NCBI RefSeq assembly: GCF_001183545.1
Contig: NZ_KQ236688.1
Span: 959,149 to 1,023,148, forward strand
Direction: 5' to 3'
From: Cellvibrio sp. pealriver
GTDB lineage: Bacteria > Pseudomonadota > Gammaproteobacteria > Pseudomonadales > Cellvibrionaceae
DNA length: 64,000 nt
Shown here: piece by piece, positions 27,348 to 39,999 of the stretch
Numbering within the stretch: position 1 is the stretch's first letter
Layout of the letters: every line of letters begins with the position of its first letter
Notes under the pieces: generated by a model
Told to the model about the DNA's origin: nothing
The model's input: the letters and a program-made list of their open reading frames with translations, nothing else
The model's database searches: none
Position numbers and translations under genes: made by a program

Positions 27348-29486
27348 TTATTGAAGCAGCACTATATTCGCTTCCGGTAAATAACACTCGGTCTGCAGCA
27401 AACCTTTATTGGTGTTGAACGATGTTGTTGAGACTGCATGATTTTCCTGTTTTATAAACACCGATTGATCTGCTGTTGCAAAATTTTGATAGTAAATATC
27501 CGATTCCTGGCACACACCACCTGTCATAAAATAAATACCTTGCTGGTCAGCCTTCAGTAATTTGCTGTACTCGGTCAGGCTTGATGTAATTCGTGCAAGC
27601 GAGTCATCCTTGTGGCGCAACGCCCAGAGGCCATGCTCACTCACGTATTGGAAATAAATATCCCCATTAAATTCGATAGCTGAACCTACCGCACCAAAAG
27701 TCAGTTGTTTATGGTGTTCTCCTTCAAAACGCCATAAATTTCTAATATCGCCGTTGTGTTGTAGTGCAACCAGTTGATGGGTGGCGGGAAAATAGGCAAT
27801 GGGTTCTATTTTGGTTTCACCGTTTACCAGCAGCGTGGTTTCATCTGTGAGCAAGTTATGATGGAAAACCTGGTTGTCGGCATTGAAAACAATATGTTCG
27901 CCGTCATCAGACCACACAATCGCATCAACTTTTTTGGGTATAGGCTGTTGTGTGAGTTGTCGCTCTTGTCCATTTTCTACCAACCATAACTGTATTTGGT
28001 TGTTGCGCACCGATGCATAAACGATTTTATCGCCGTTGGGAGAAGAGCTCGCGGCATAATTAAAATCCGTATTTTCTGTCAGTTGTTTTTTAGTGCCATC
28101 CAATCCAGCCAGTAAAATATTGGAGCTGCGTTTCTCTTCTGTATAAAAAATGCCATTGCCGTCTGCACTGTAATGCGGGCGTGAGAAAATTTTATCTTTG
28201 CTATCGGTAAGTGGAATAGTTACTTGCTTTCCATTGAGGTAAACGGCGATCAATTTTCGCTCCGCTTCGGCATAGGCCAATATACCGCTGCCATCGGGAA
28301 TCCAGCTAATATCAACAGACGTAACGTCCAATTGGGTGCGATTTATACGCTGTTGTTTTGCATCTAAAAAATCAATCTGGATTTTGTTTTTATGCAAGCT
28401 CGCAAGAGCGGTTTTTTGGTTGAGTACGGCACTGGCAACGGGGTTGACCGCACCTTCATATTCATCCAGCAATGTTAGTTGTTGGTTAGCAAGGGAATAG
28501 TGATAGCGGCCATTGCCGGAATTAGGACCTTGTTTGGCAACAATCTCAAGCGTGCTTTCATCCCACCAGGTCACACTAAAAATATGCCCTTGCCATTGGC
28601 TGAGTTGCTGTTTTTCCAGTAACTGTTCATGGGCAAGATCCAGTGTGAAGATATGAAATGAATAAAGATAATTGGGCGCTTGATAAAACTGCCCGCCTAT
28701 TGGCAAACCATCGCGATGTTTTATCTCAATCGCGACCAAATTATTTCCGGTAGGCGACCAGGCTAACTTAAACCAACGGCCGCCACTATTGGCTACACGC
28801 CAATCCTTACCCGCTGCGTTTCGGATAATGATGTCGCTTTCGATCGCGCTCCTGGCAGCATTTTGTTTGTTAGTCGTTCGTTTTTCACGGATGTAGGCAA
28901 TATGCTGGTTATCCGGGTGTGGCGTTGCACTTTGCTCATGCCCGGTTTCGTTGGTGTAACCCCGGGTAGATTGGAACACCGTTTTGTGATCGCTGGGTAA
29001 ATAGAGGGTGCTCCACTCAAGGGTGTTAAAAATAATACCCACTGCTGCCAATATGACTGCTGTCAGAATCGCCGTGCGCCATAGCCGTAAGGGGTTAATG
29101 TTGGCTGCTTGGCGGTTCGCTACAGCAGAGGCATTCACCTCATCGGGTAAAGGGTGGGCAAGAAATTGTGGTGCTATCATCAGTTGATAACCGCGCTTTG
29201 AATAATGCGCAATTAATTCCTGATCACCAATCAATTCGTTGAACGCACTGCGGAGCGCATTAATGCTCTTTTGCACCGAACCGTGTGTGACGACCCGGCC
29301 TTCCCACAGTCGTTCAATCAGCTCTTCATTACTGATGACGCGATTTTGGTTATACGCAAGGTAATGGAGTACCGCCATTGCCTTGGGTTGCAATTTGAGA
29401 CTTTTAGTGGGCGTCCAGAGTGTGTTGTGAGAGGGGGATACTTTTACCTCTCCCAGCATAAAACTGGTTTCTTGATGCGCATTCAT
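27348..29486 (-). CDS. CadC-like membrane regulator with winged-helix domain and beta-propeller repeats
   Basis: A 712-residue transcription regulator anchored in the inner membrane. Residues 1-105 form an OmpR-type winged helix (LKLQPKAMAVLHYLAYNQNRVISNEELIERLWEGR). A single membrane helix lies at about 134-154 (TAILTAVILAAVGIIFNTL). The periplasmic part has repeated blocks such as SWIPDGSGILAYAE, SADGNGIFYTEE and WSDDGEHIVFNAD, typical of PD40/TolB-like propellers. This resembles CadC-type and other ToxR-like sensors. Its target is unknown. Its stop is six bases from the end of pncC, convergent. Confidence 0.85.
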   Translation of the reverse strand: MNAHQETSFMLGEVKVSPSHNTLWTPTKSLKLQPKAMAVLHYLAYNQNRVISNEELIERLWEGRVVTHGSVQKSINALRSAFNELIGDQELIAHYSKRGYQLMIAPQFLAHPLPDEVNASAVANRQAANINPLRLWRTAILTAVILAAVGIIFNTLEWSTLYLPSDHKTVFQSTRGYTNETGHEQSATPHPDNQHIAYIREKRTTNKQNAARSAIESDIIIRNAAGKDWRVANSGGRWFKLAWSPTGNNLVAIEIKHRDGLPIGGQFYQAPNYLYSFHIFTLDLAHEQLLEKQQLSQWQGHIFSVTWWDESTLEIVAKQGPNSGNGRYHYSLANQQLTLLDEYEGAVNPVASAVLNQKTALASLHKNKIQIDFLDAKQQRINRTQLDVTSVDISWIPDGSGILAYAEAERKLIAVYLNGKQVTIPLTDSKDKIFSRPHYSADGNGIFYTEEKRSSNILLAGLDGTKKQLTENTDFNYAASSSPNGDKIVYASVRNNQIQLWLVENGQERQLTQQPIPKKVDAIVWSDDGEHIVFNADNQVFHHNLLTDETTLLVNGETKIEPIAYFPATHQLVALQHNGDIRNLWRFEGEHHKQLTFGAVGSAIEFNGDIYFQYVSEHGLWALRHKDDSLARITSSLTEYSKLLKADQQGIYFMTGGVCQESDIYYQNFATADQSVFIKQENHAVSTTSFNTNKGLLQTECYLPEANIVLLQ

Positions 29487-29826
29487 TGTAACCAGGAGCC
29501 TGTTGCGGTCAGCATGGATATACCTTTTTCGGTAAGTTTTTCTTATTGGTCTGTATAGCTAGAGTGCGTTTGGTAAGCCGCGTCTATGAGTGTAATTTTG
29601 CAAGAAATACGCTTGCGAATACAAGTAAAGCATCGGTTTACAATGTTTCTATCTTATTGATTTATAAGTGGAAAAATTTGGTAAGCAAAAGGTAAGCACG
29701 AAGTTTTAGGATGGTCAGTGTTTTCATTGCCCTTTGCAATATAGTCAACCCATACACAGCGCTTGATGTATCGGCGAGTGTTATTTTGCATCACATTCAC
29801 AAGACGCATCCATACGGGGTAATGTT
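29487..29826. other. Divergent intergenic region, no gene seen
   Basis: This 340-bp stretch lies between the CadC-like regulator and the secreted protein gene at 29827. I see no convincing small gene and no RNA. It holds several copies of GGTAAG, for example at 29532-29537, 29571-29576, 29680-29685 and 29690-29695, which could be regulator sites, but I cannot show that. Confidence 0.4.
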
Positions 29827-30429
29827 ATGAAACATTCATCTATTGCACGCTCACTGGGAGCAATATCATCGCTGGCTTCTCTGCTGTTGGGGGCTGCGCT
29901 CTTGCACCCACTATCGGCTGTTGCTGAGTCTACTGCTTCCAATTCCAAAGAGCCTTTGGTGTATATCAACCAAAACATTGGTTTTAATGTGAAAGGTTAC
30001 AAATATAAACAGTCAGAGTTTCCCTGCGATATCGATAAAGTATTGGTTGAGAATCTGGTTGAGCAGGCCGATAAAGACGGTATACGGCTTGAGCCCGTCA
30101 GCACACTGGACAAAATTATGAACGGTGTAGTACCGGTGGTGGCAATTGATATTGAAAAATTGGTGTTAGGTGATGGCAGTCGTCAATTCGGGACTAAACA
30201 AGCCAGTCCACTTCCCAAAGTGCAGGTGACGGTTGCGGTAATAAAAGGAAAGGATGACATGGTCACAGCGAAACACACCTGCGCCATTATGACATTAAAT
30301 GAATTTACGCCATCGACAGACATATTGGATCTGGGCAATACCGGCGCGACAGTGTGTTCTGCAACGCGTAAATGCCTGAAAGACCTGAGCAAAGATGTTA
30401 TCGAGTGGGTAGCCCCCCAAGTGAAGTAA
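29827..30429 (+). CDS. Exported protein of unknown function
   Basis: A 200-residue protein with a signal peptide (MKHSSIARSLGAISSLASLLLGAALLHP cut near SAVAES). The mature part starts with SNSKEPLVYINQNIGFNVKGYKYKQSEFPCDIDKVLVENLVEQADKD. It has four cysteines that could form two disulfides, FPCD, HTCAI, TVCSA and RKCLK. I do not recognise a family. Its last codons and stop form part of a 16-bp tandem repeat that runs to 30482. A terminator follows at 30538-30576. Confidence 0.7.
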   Translation: MKHSSIARSLGAISSLASLLLGAALLHPLSAVAESTASNSKEPLVYINQNIGFNVKGYKYKQSEFPCDIDKVLVENLVEQADKDGIRLEPVSTLDKIMNGVVPVVAIDIEKLVLGDGSRQFGTKQASPLPKVQVTVAVIKGKDDMVTAKHTCAIMTLNEFTPSTDILDLGNTGATVCSATRKCLKDLSKDVIEWVAPQVK

Positions 30430-30482
30430 ATAAAAAGTGAAGTAGATCAAAAGTGAAGTAAATAAAAAGTGAAATAGATTAA
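30419..30482 (+). repeat. 16-bp tandem repeat, four copies, over the stop codon
   Basis: Four 16-base units begin at 30419, 30435, 30451 and 30467: AAGTGAAGTAAATAAA, AAGTGAAGTAGATCAA, AAGTGAAGTAAATAAA and AAGTGAAATAGATTAA. The first unit contains the final codons and stop of the preceding gene. Confidence 0.9.
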
Positions 30483-30537
30483 AAGTTAGGTTGTTTAACG
30501 TTAATTAGCTGAGCGTTAAATAGATTAAATCGATACA

Positions 30538-30576
30538 AAAAAACGCCGGAGCAGTGATGATGCTCCGGCGTTTTTA
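30538..30576. terminator. Bidirectional terminator
   Basis: A long stem AAACGCCGGAGCA/TGCTCCGGCGTTT with a 7-nt loop and A and T tracts on both sides. It serves the gene at 29827 and the convergent metalloprotease gene. Confidence 0.9.
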
Positions 30577-30607
30577 TTAGTAGATAAAATAACCGTTGAG
30601 TCTGTGC

Positions 30608-31699
30608 TTATTGAATCCGGATTGGAATGTAAGCCATGTTGTTGTCGCCATTGGTTTCGGAGATTGCATTGTTTTCATCGATGACAATACCGAGCCAATA
30701 ATTTTGTCCAACAGTCAAATCGCCAGGGATGTACACGGGGATAGTGGTGGTGTGCACATCGTCCGGGCTGAGTGAACCGAAAGTACCGCCGGCAATTCTT
30801 CTATCGCTAGTGCTGATAAAATCATTGGTAGAAATGTAAATACCAAACGCAATATTGTTGTGTGTGGTTTTGCCATTGTTTTCCAACGTAAATTCCGGAC
30901 GTACCGTGGTGCCGCGAGTAACACGGAAGCCTGGCTCACCTGCAATCGTGATAGGTGTCAGGTTTGCAGTATTGGCATTGTTGCGAATTCGCACGCGATC
31001 ATGGCTTGAATATTCGCCATCGGCACCGGTACGACGCCAGTGTGCGACTGACACATCATTGAAAGTACTTGATTGGTTGCCGTACAACACACGTGAGCCA
31101 TGTGAAGCATCCTCACCAAAATAAATATTGGCTGTGGTGCCGTTGGTATGGTGATGACGCCATGAATCGCCCATCACATTGTATTCCCAATTTACGTGCA
31201 TCAAACCAAGGAAGTGTCCAGCCTCGTGCGTAATAACAGAATCAATCGGAAGGGCAGAACCGGTGTAACTAAAGTTGGATGATTTTGCCGTGGAGCTGGT
31301 CCAGGTGCGATCAGAATCCAACACAATATCCACTTCATCCAAACCGTAATGCCAACCGAAAAACCAATAGCAGTGGTAATTCATTTGCGCTACACCTGGT
31401 GGCGATATGTTTTTTGCATAAATTTCATTCTGGCCATTGCCTCTGCTTACACCACCGGTTTCGGTTGTTGCATTAATCACAAAAGGAGATGGGTTTGCAT
31501 TGGTTGCATTAATGCCGCGTTGTACAGCAGTCAGATTGCTACCGCTAAAGCTGGTCGTATTGATACGTGCTGTTGTGGAGTTACCACCCCAACGTAGTTT
31601 TTTGCCGCTATCGCCATCACACTCAAGCCATGATGCGCTCAGCGCGGGTTGTGCAAGTAGCGCCATTACTGAAGCGATTAAAAAAGTAAACCGTAACAT
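30608..31699 (-). CDS. Secreted matrixin-like zinc metalloprotease with CARDB-like tail
   Basis: A 363-residue secreted protein. The signal peptide ends near ALSAS. The zinc site is HEAGHFLGLMH at residues 158-168, matching HExxHxxGxxH with the third histidine, and a Met-turn follows at NVM (methionine 176). The C-terminal 110 residues (from about 250) resemble a CARDB or invasin-like domain: FRVTRGTTVRPEFTLENNGKTTHNNIAFGIYIS and ending DENNAISETNGDNNMAYIPI. A propeptide is not clear. The upstream neighbour in the same direction is an unknown exported protein, 16 bp away, so the two likely form an operon. Its substrate is unknown. Confidence 0.85.
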   Translation of the reverse strand: MLRFTFLIASVMALLAQPALSASWLECDGDSGKKLRWGGNSTTARINTTSFSGSNLTAVQRGINATNANPSPFVINATTETGGVSRGNGQNEIYAKNISPPGVAQMNYHCYWFFGWHYGLDEVDIVLDSDRTWTSSTAKSSNFSYTGSALPIDSVITHEAGHFLGLMHVNWEYNVMGDSWRHHHTNGTTANIYFGEDASHGSRVLYGNQSSTFNDVSVAHWRRTGADGEYSSHDRVRIRNNANTANLTPITIAGEPGFRVTRGTTVRPEFTLENNGKTTHNNIAFGIYISTNDFISTSDRRIAGGTFGSLSPDDVHTTTIPVYIPGDLTVGQNYWLGIVIDENNAISETNGDNNMAYIPIRIQ

Positions 31700-31715
31700 G
31701 ATATGTCTCCCTATA

Positions 31716-32708
31716 TTACTTGACGGTTAATGAAGAGGTTGCAGTGGTTATGTCCAAAGAGCCTTCGGTTTGGCCGCGGTATTTCAATTCTTCCGCGCTG
31801 GGCTTGGGCGCTGTGATAGCTAATTCCTTTACCGCAACTGCTACAGGAGGTTTCACTGTGAAGGGGAGTTTGGGGTTGGCTAAAACCACGCGGGTTTGCG
31901 GTTGGCCAAGTTCTGCATTGAAGTGTTCGATCAATGCAAAAAACTCATCCGTAATTAATGGCTCACGGTACTTATTGATCACTTCCGCAGGCGCTTCACC
32001 GGTGTAATCATCTGCCTTGGTGTGGCCTTCCACATTCATATTGATGCGATACAAAGCGGGCGCTTCGGCTTCATACTTTTTGCGAAGCTCTTCTAATCCT
32101 TTGCTATCGATTTTATTGGCTTCAATCCAGCGCGCGGCATCGGGCTGTTTAATCACCATGTCAAAAGCAGGGCGCGGCATTTCCATCGTATTTACGTCAA
32201 AACGTGGCTTGCCTCCGAACTCCAATGTTTTTTCTGCGGCTACCAATGGAACACCAAAGCCGCTGTAAATACGGTCATCAAGAACACGGAAGCGACCTTC
32301 AACACAGTTCACCAATTGGCAGTCGGCAGGTTCGCCACCTGGAATGAACAGCACATCCGTTTCACCGCGTGCAAAGGTGGGAGCGGTGGTTTCTGTGTAA
32401 GCACCACCACTGCCATCTGCTCCACCGGGAATGCGCAAGACAACTTTTTCAGGTAGATAACCGCGGAATACCTTGCCAATTTCGTAGGTAACGAACGTAT
32501 GGGGTACGCCTTTGGGTTCTTCACGGGTTGGCTCTGAATTACGGTATTGGATATCGACAACTTTGCCGTAAGCCACGGCAGCGCTTTGTGCGACAAGTTC
32601 ACGCAGGCCGCCAGCATCCGCATCGGCTGCGCCATGAGCCATGAGTGTTTGGCTGGATAAGAGAAGAGAACAGGCTGTTGCCAGCCCTAATAACAATTGC
32701 GGCTTCAT
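31716..32708 (-). CDS. Exported protein of unknown function upstream of the metalloprotease
   Basis: A 330-residue protein with a signal peptide (MKPQLLLGLATACSLLLSSQTLMA cut before HGAADA). The middle shows AVAYGKVVDIQYRNSEP and a PHTFVTYEIGKVFRGYL stretch of beta character, then ARGETDVLFIPGGEPADCQLVNCVEGRFRV with two cysteines. The start at 32708 is supported by AAGGAG seven bases upstream; the in-frame start at 32759 lacks one. It precedes the metalloprotease by 16 bp and may be its partner, chaperone or substrate; this is inference. I do not recognise a named family. Confidence 0.75.
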   Translation of the reverse strand: MKPQLLLGLATACSLLLSSQTLMAHGAADADAGGLRELVAQSAAVAYGKVVDIQYRNSEPTREEPKGVPHTFVTYEIGKVFRGYLPEKVVLRIPGGADGSGGAYTETTAPTFARGETDVLFIPGGEPADCQLVNCVEGRFRVLDDRIYSGFGVPLVAAEKTLEFGGKPRFDVNTMEMPRPAFDMVIKQPDAARWIEANKIDSKGLEELRKKYEAEAPALYRINMNVEGHTKADDYTGEAPAEVINKYREPLITDEFFALIEHFNAELGQPQTRVVLANPKLPFTVKPPVAVAVKELAITAPKPSAEELKYRGQTEGSLDITTATSSLTVK

Positions 32709-32954
32709 AACGAAACTCCTTCTAGTGATTAACAAGGCTTGCTCAGAAGCACCGGGCAAGTTCTGCTGGGGAACATTGAGTATCCTTAATGTTCTGAGGC
32801 TCAGGTTAAAGTAGGCTTGGAGGTGCCGCGAGGAAATAATCCCTTGGTATTTTGGTAATATTTCACAGCAAAACAGGTCATTCGGAAGCGCCAGAGTGAG
32901 GTTATCTGCACATTTTGCAAACTGGCGAGAAAAATACTGTATAAAATGCTAGTA

Positions 32955-32970
32955 CTGTTTGCGTATACAG
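32955..32970 (+). promoter_or_regulatory. LexA (SOS) box upstream of recA
   Basis: A perfect CTGT-N8-ACAG dyad (CTGTTTGCGTATACAG). It overlaps a possible -35 TTGCGT at 32959-32964, which is followed after 16 bases by TATGCT at 32981-32986. The leader to the recA start is then about 115 nt and holds a short hairpin GCTGC/GCAGC at 33033-33047. The rest of 32709-32950 shows nothing recognisable. Confidence 0.9.
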
Positions 32971-33107
32971 GTTTTTGTTGTATGCTATTCCCAATGGTGA
33001 GATTCCGGTGTTGTCTGGAAGATCACTGGTAAGCTGCAAATGGCAGCACCATAAAACCCATAAAAATTGTCAGATAACGTGTTTCTTTATATATGTTGAG
33101 GTGTCAG

Positions 33108-34151
33108 ATGGATGCGAACAAAGAAAAAGCGCTGCAGGCCGCGTTAAGCCAAATCGAACGTCAATTCGGTAAAGGCACTGTCATGCGCATGGGCGACAAA
33201 GAGCAAGTTGCTATTCCTGCGATTTCCACGGGTTCTCTCGGGCTTGATGTCGCTTTGGGGATCGGCGGGTTGCCTAAAGGGCGAATTATTGAAATCTATG
33301 GCCCTGAATCTTCCGGTAAAACCACTCTGACTCTGCAAGTTATCGCCGAAGCACAGCGTGCAGGCGGCACTTGTGCCTTTATCGATGCGGAACATGCTCT
33401 CGATCCCATCTATGCAACGAAACTGGGCGTCAACGTAGAGGACCTGATTGTTTCCCAGCCTGATACTGGCGAGCAGGCATTGGAAGTTACTGACATGCTG
33501 GTGCGCTCTGGTGCAGTAGATGTTCTGGTTGTTGACTCGGTAGCTGCGCTTACACCGCGCGCTGAAATCGAAGGCGAAATGGGCGATCACCATGTGGGCT
33601 TGCAGGCGCGTTTGATGTCCCAAGCACTGCGTAAGATCACGGGCAACATTAAAAACGCCAACTGCCTGGTTATTTTCATCAACCAGATCCGTATGAAAAT
33701 CGGCGTAATGTTTGGCAACCCGGAGACAACCACAGGCGGAAATGCGCTTAAATTTTATGCTTCAGTGCGCTTGGATATTCGCCGTACTGGCGCTGTCAAA
33801 GAAGGTGAAGAAGTAATTGGTTCTGAAACTCGTGTCAAAGTAGTAAAGAACAAAGTTGCTCCACCGTTCAAACAAGCCGAATTTCAGATCCTTTATGGTT
33901 CAGGCATCAATCGGATGGGGGAGATCGTTGACTACGGCGTGAAGCTTGGCTTAATCGATAAGTCAGGTGCTTGGTATGCTTATCAAGGCAACAAAATAGG
34001 TCAAGGTAAGAACAATGTAATGAAGTTTTTGCAGGAAAATCCTGTGCTTGCACAAGAGCTTGAGCAGAAAGTGCGGGCGGAGCTTTTGGCTACTCCTGCA
34101 TTGTCATTGAGCCCGGGCGGTTCCGATGTAACAGACGATATTGAAATTTGA
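33108..34151 (+). CDS. recA: Recombinase RecA
   Basis: Central recombinase and SOS co-protease, 347 residues. It starts [30 protein letters not shown]. Walker A is [10 protein letters not shown], and the loop regions follow [33 protein letters not shown]. The acidic C-terminus ends [12 protein letters not shown] 33108 follows GAGG at suitable spacing; the frame extends upstream to 33093 but the extra residues are not part of RecA. The LexA box upstream shows SOS control. Confidence 0.98.
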   Translation: MDANKEKALQAALSQIERQFGKGTVMRMGDKEQVAIPAISTGSLGLDVALGIGGLPKGRIIEIYGPESSGKTTLTLQVIAEAQRAGGTCAFIDAEHALDPIYATKLGVNVEDLIVSQPDTGEQALEVTDMLVRSGAVDVLVVDSVAALTPRAEIEGEMGDHHVGLQARLMSQALRKITGNIKNANCLVIFINQIRMKIGVMFGNPETTTGGNALKFYASVRLDIRRTGAVKEGEEVIGSETRVKVVKNKVAPPFKQAEFQILYGSGINRMGEIVDYGVKLGLIDKSGAWYAYQGNKIGQGKNNVMKFLQENPVLAQELEQKVRAELLATPALSLSPGGSDVTDDIEI

Positions 34152-34165
34152 TATTGATGTTTAAA

Positions 34166-34194
34166 AAGCTTTGCCTTTTTGAAAGGCAAAGCTT
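34166..34194 (+). terminator. Strong hairpin after recA
   Basis: A 13-bp stem AAGCTTTGCCTTT/AAAGGCAAAGCTT with a 3-nt loop lies 14 bp after the recA stop. It has no T tract afterwards, so it may attenuate read-through or protect the message. Confidence 0.6.
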
Positions 34195-34379
34195 CTACCA
34201 AGGTTTCTAGCGCTTGCATCCTGGATTACTGCTCACTATGCTGCATTACATTGCGTAATTTTTAAATTTGTAGGTAAAGTTGTTCCAAATCAAAAGGATA
34301 AATACTCAAGTTAAGGTTATATCCAGATTTAGGCAATTTTCACAGCAGTCTAAACTCAGTTGAGCAGATGAGGGTAATT

Positions 34380-34949
34380 ATGAAGCGTTTAGGATTGTTA
34401 TTGGTAGCTATGGGTTTACTGGTGTTGGCAGGTTGTACCAATAAGCCTTATGTTGAAACAGATCATTTGGCTGAATTTGATTTTTCAGCGTTGAAGACCT
34501 TTAGTGTTGCCGAAACCAAGCAAGATACCAAAGAAAATATTTTAATTTCTCCTTTTACTCTCAGTCACATCCATTCTGCTCTGGAGGCTGAGTTGGGGAA
34601 ACGTTATCAATCTGCTGCGGTAGGCGCGAAGCCCGATTTTGTGGTGAGTTACCATGTGGTGATAGAAGAGAAGATCGATCCACGTAGCTATGATGATCTT
34701 TACGGCTTTGGTTACTACGGGCGGGGCTATCGTTACCCTCGTCCGCTTTTTTATGGCGTGAACACTGGGGTACGTGTCTACAACCAAGGTAGCCTGATTA
34801 TTGATATTGTTGATGCAAAAACCGATAAGCCAATTTGGAGAGGCGTATCCGAAAAGCGTCTAAGCCGCGGAATGGCACCTCAGCAGCAGCGAGAGGTGCT
34901 AAGTCGAGCTGTGACAGAAGTGGTTGCGCAGTTTCCTCCAGTTAATTGA
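34380..34949 (+). CDS. DUF4136 lipoprotein
   Basis: A 189-residue exported lipoprotein. The signal peptide has the lipobox LVLAGC. The mature part follows the DUF4136 pattern: YVETDHLAEFDFSALKTFSV, then an LxxxLxxKYxxAA-like region, FVVSYHVVIEEKID, a Tyr/Gly-rich stretch and LIIDIVDAKTDKPIWRGVSEKRLSRG. ATG 34380 follows AGGG by a suitable distance; codons upstream at 34368 are poor. The family is common in outer-membrane lipoproteins of unknown function. Here it is inserted between recA and recX. Confidence 0.87.
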   Translation: MKRLGLLLVAMGLLVLAGCTNKPYVETDHLAEFDFSALKTFSVAETKQDTKENILISPFTLSHIHSALEAELGKRYQSAAVGAKPDFVVSYHVVIEEKIDPRSYDDLYGFGYYGRGYRYPRPLFYGVNTGVRVYNQGSLIIDIVDAKTDKPIWRGVSEKRLSRGMAPQQQREVLSRAVTEVVAQFPPVN

Positions 34950-34970
34950 TTGGCAATAAATATAGAATAA

Positions 34971-34996
34971 ATGGCTGCTTATGCAGCCATTTTTTT
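34971..34996 (+). terminator. Terminator between the DUF4136 gene and recX
   Basis: An 8-bp stem ATGGCTGC/GCAGCCAT with a TTAT loop is followed by six T residues. It lies 12 bp before the recX start, so recX depends on read-through or another promoter. Confidence 0.8.
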
Positions 34997-35008
34997 GGCG
35001 AAAAATTG

Positions 35009-35473
35009 ATGTTACAAAATAAGATAAATGCTGGTGATATACGCTTAAGTGCTATGAATTTACTGGCATTACGGGAGCATTCTGCCAAAGAGCTAAAAGA
35101 GAAGTTGGTTCGCAAATATGGTCAGAACGAGCATGTAGAAACAGCAATTGCTGGGCTAATAGAAGAAGGGTTGCAATCTGACGAGCGTTTTGCAGAGGCT
35201 TTTATTCGTATGCGCCAGCGTCAGGGCAAGGGAAGTGTCTTGATTAAAATGGAGTTGCGTGAGCGTGGAGTGCCCTCATCACTGCTCGATATCCTGATTA
35301 ACGAGCAAGATGACATATGGCCTAAGTTGGCAAAGGAAGTGCGGCATAAACGGTTTCATCAGCTTCCGGCTGATGGGCGTGAAAAAGCCAGGCAAATGCG
35401 TTTTCTTCATTCGCGCGGATTCGCCAGTTGCCATATTCAAGCCGCTTTTACGGATGTACTTGATGGCGAATAG
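35009..35473 (+). CDS. recX: RecA regulatory protein RecX
   Basis: Modulates RecA filaments. At 154 residues it has the usual three-helix repeats: LSAMNLLALREHSAKELKEKLVRKYG, then QSDERFAEAFIRMRQRQGKGSVLIKMELRERGVP, then RFLHSRGFASCHIQAAF. The start is ATG 35009; an in-frame start at 34946 lies across the terminator hairpin and is less likely. It follows recA but is separated by the DUF4136 lipoprotein gene. Confidence 0.93.
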   Translation: MLQNKINAGDIRLSAMNLLALREHSAKELKEKLVRKYGQNEHVETAIAGLIEEGLQSDERFAEAFIRMRQRQGKGSVLIKMELRERGVPSSLLDILINEQDDIWPKLAKEVRHKRFHQLPADGREKARQMRFLHSRGFASCHIQAAFTDVLDGE

Positions 35474-35602
35474 AAGGTATTGACCCTACACTAACCTTTA
35501 TGTAGATCAATTACTTATTTCATCTCCCCTGTCTTTGAAGTCAGCTTTTCGTTGAGCCGAAAGTGGGTTTCTGTTACTCTGGCGCCCCGTCCTAAGCGAT
35601 AA

Positions 35603-37303
<1,701 letters not shown>

Positions 37304-37307
37304 TCTG

Positions 37308-37333
37308 TTAGGGCGCAACAAATTGCGCCCTAA
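37308..37333 (+). terminator. Hairpin after pyrG
   Basis: An 11-bp stem TTAGGGCGCAA/TTGCGCCCTAA has a four-base loop and lies between pyrG and kdsA. A T-rich stretch begins a few bases later, so it may be a partial terminator. Confidence 0.6.
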
Positions 37334-37351
37334 TTGTTTTGATTTTTTTGA

Positions 37352-38221
<870 letters not shown>

Positions 38222-38241
38222 TAAGCGAATATCAAATATAG

Positions 38242-39579
<1,338 letters not shown>

Positions 39580-39589
39580 GCTAAGTGAA

Positions 39590-39621
39590 AACAAAGGCCG
39601 ATACGTCGGCCTTTGTTTTTT
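39590..39621 (+). terminator. Rho-independent terminator after eno
   Basis: A 12-bp stem AACAAAGGCCGA/TCGGCCTTTGTT with a TACG loop and a T tract. It ends the pyrG-kdsA-eno unit. Confidence 0.92.
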
Positions 39622-39665
39622 GGTAGTAATAAAAACCAAATCGTGACTTAAAAATTACAGCAATT

Positions 39666-39947
39666 ATGAAATGGTTATTGGGTGTCTTGGTTCTTTTGCT
39701 TGTGGCTCTGCAATACCGTCTATGGATTGGCGACGGCAGCCTTGCGCACGCCCATCGCTTGGAAAACGAAATCAAAATTCAGCAAGCTGAAAATGATCGT
39801 ATGCGCGAGCGTAACCGCATTTTGGATGTGGAAGTGGAAGAGCTCAAAACGGGTTTGGACACCATTGAAGAGCGTGCGCGCAACGATATAGGCTTGATTA
39901 AAAAAGATGAAACTTTTTTCATGATTTTGGATGAAGGACAAAAATAG
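39666..39947 (+). CDS. ftsB: Cell division protein FtsB
   Basis: Small bitopic divisome protein that works with FtsL and FtsQ. The 93 residues have one membrane helix (about 3-20, KWLLGVLVLLLVALQYRLW), a coiled coil (LENEIKIQQAENDRMRERNRILDVEVEELKTGLDTIEERARNDIG) and a periplasmic tail with KKDETFFMIL. It lies between eno and ispD, the usual position. Confidence 0.96.
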   Translation: MKWLLGVLVLLLVALQYRLWIGDGSLAHAHRLENEIKIQQAENDRMRERNRILDVEVEELKTGLDTIEERARNDIGLIKKDETFFMILDEGQK

Positions 39948-39999
39948 TTTTTCTTTCTATCGATCCTGATTTTACATTTTTTGTGGATCAGTCTGTTTC

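Noticed and set aside
34946..35008. Upstream start for recX
   Set aside because: It runs through the terminator hairpin and adds 21 residues not present in RecX proteins.
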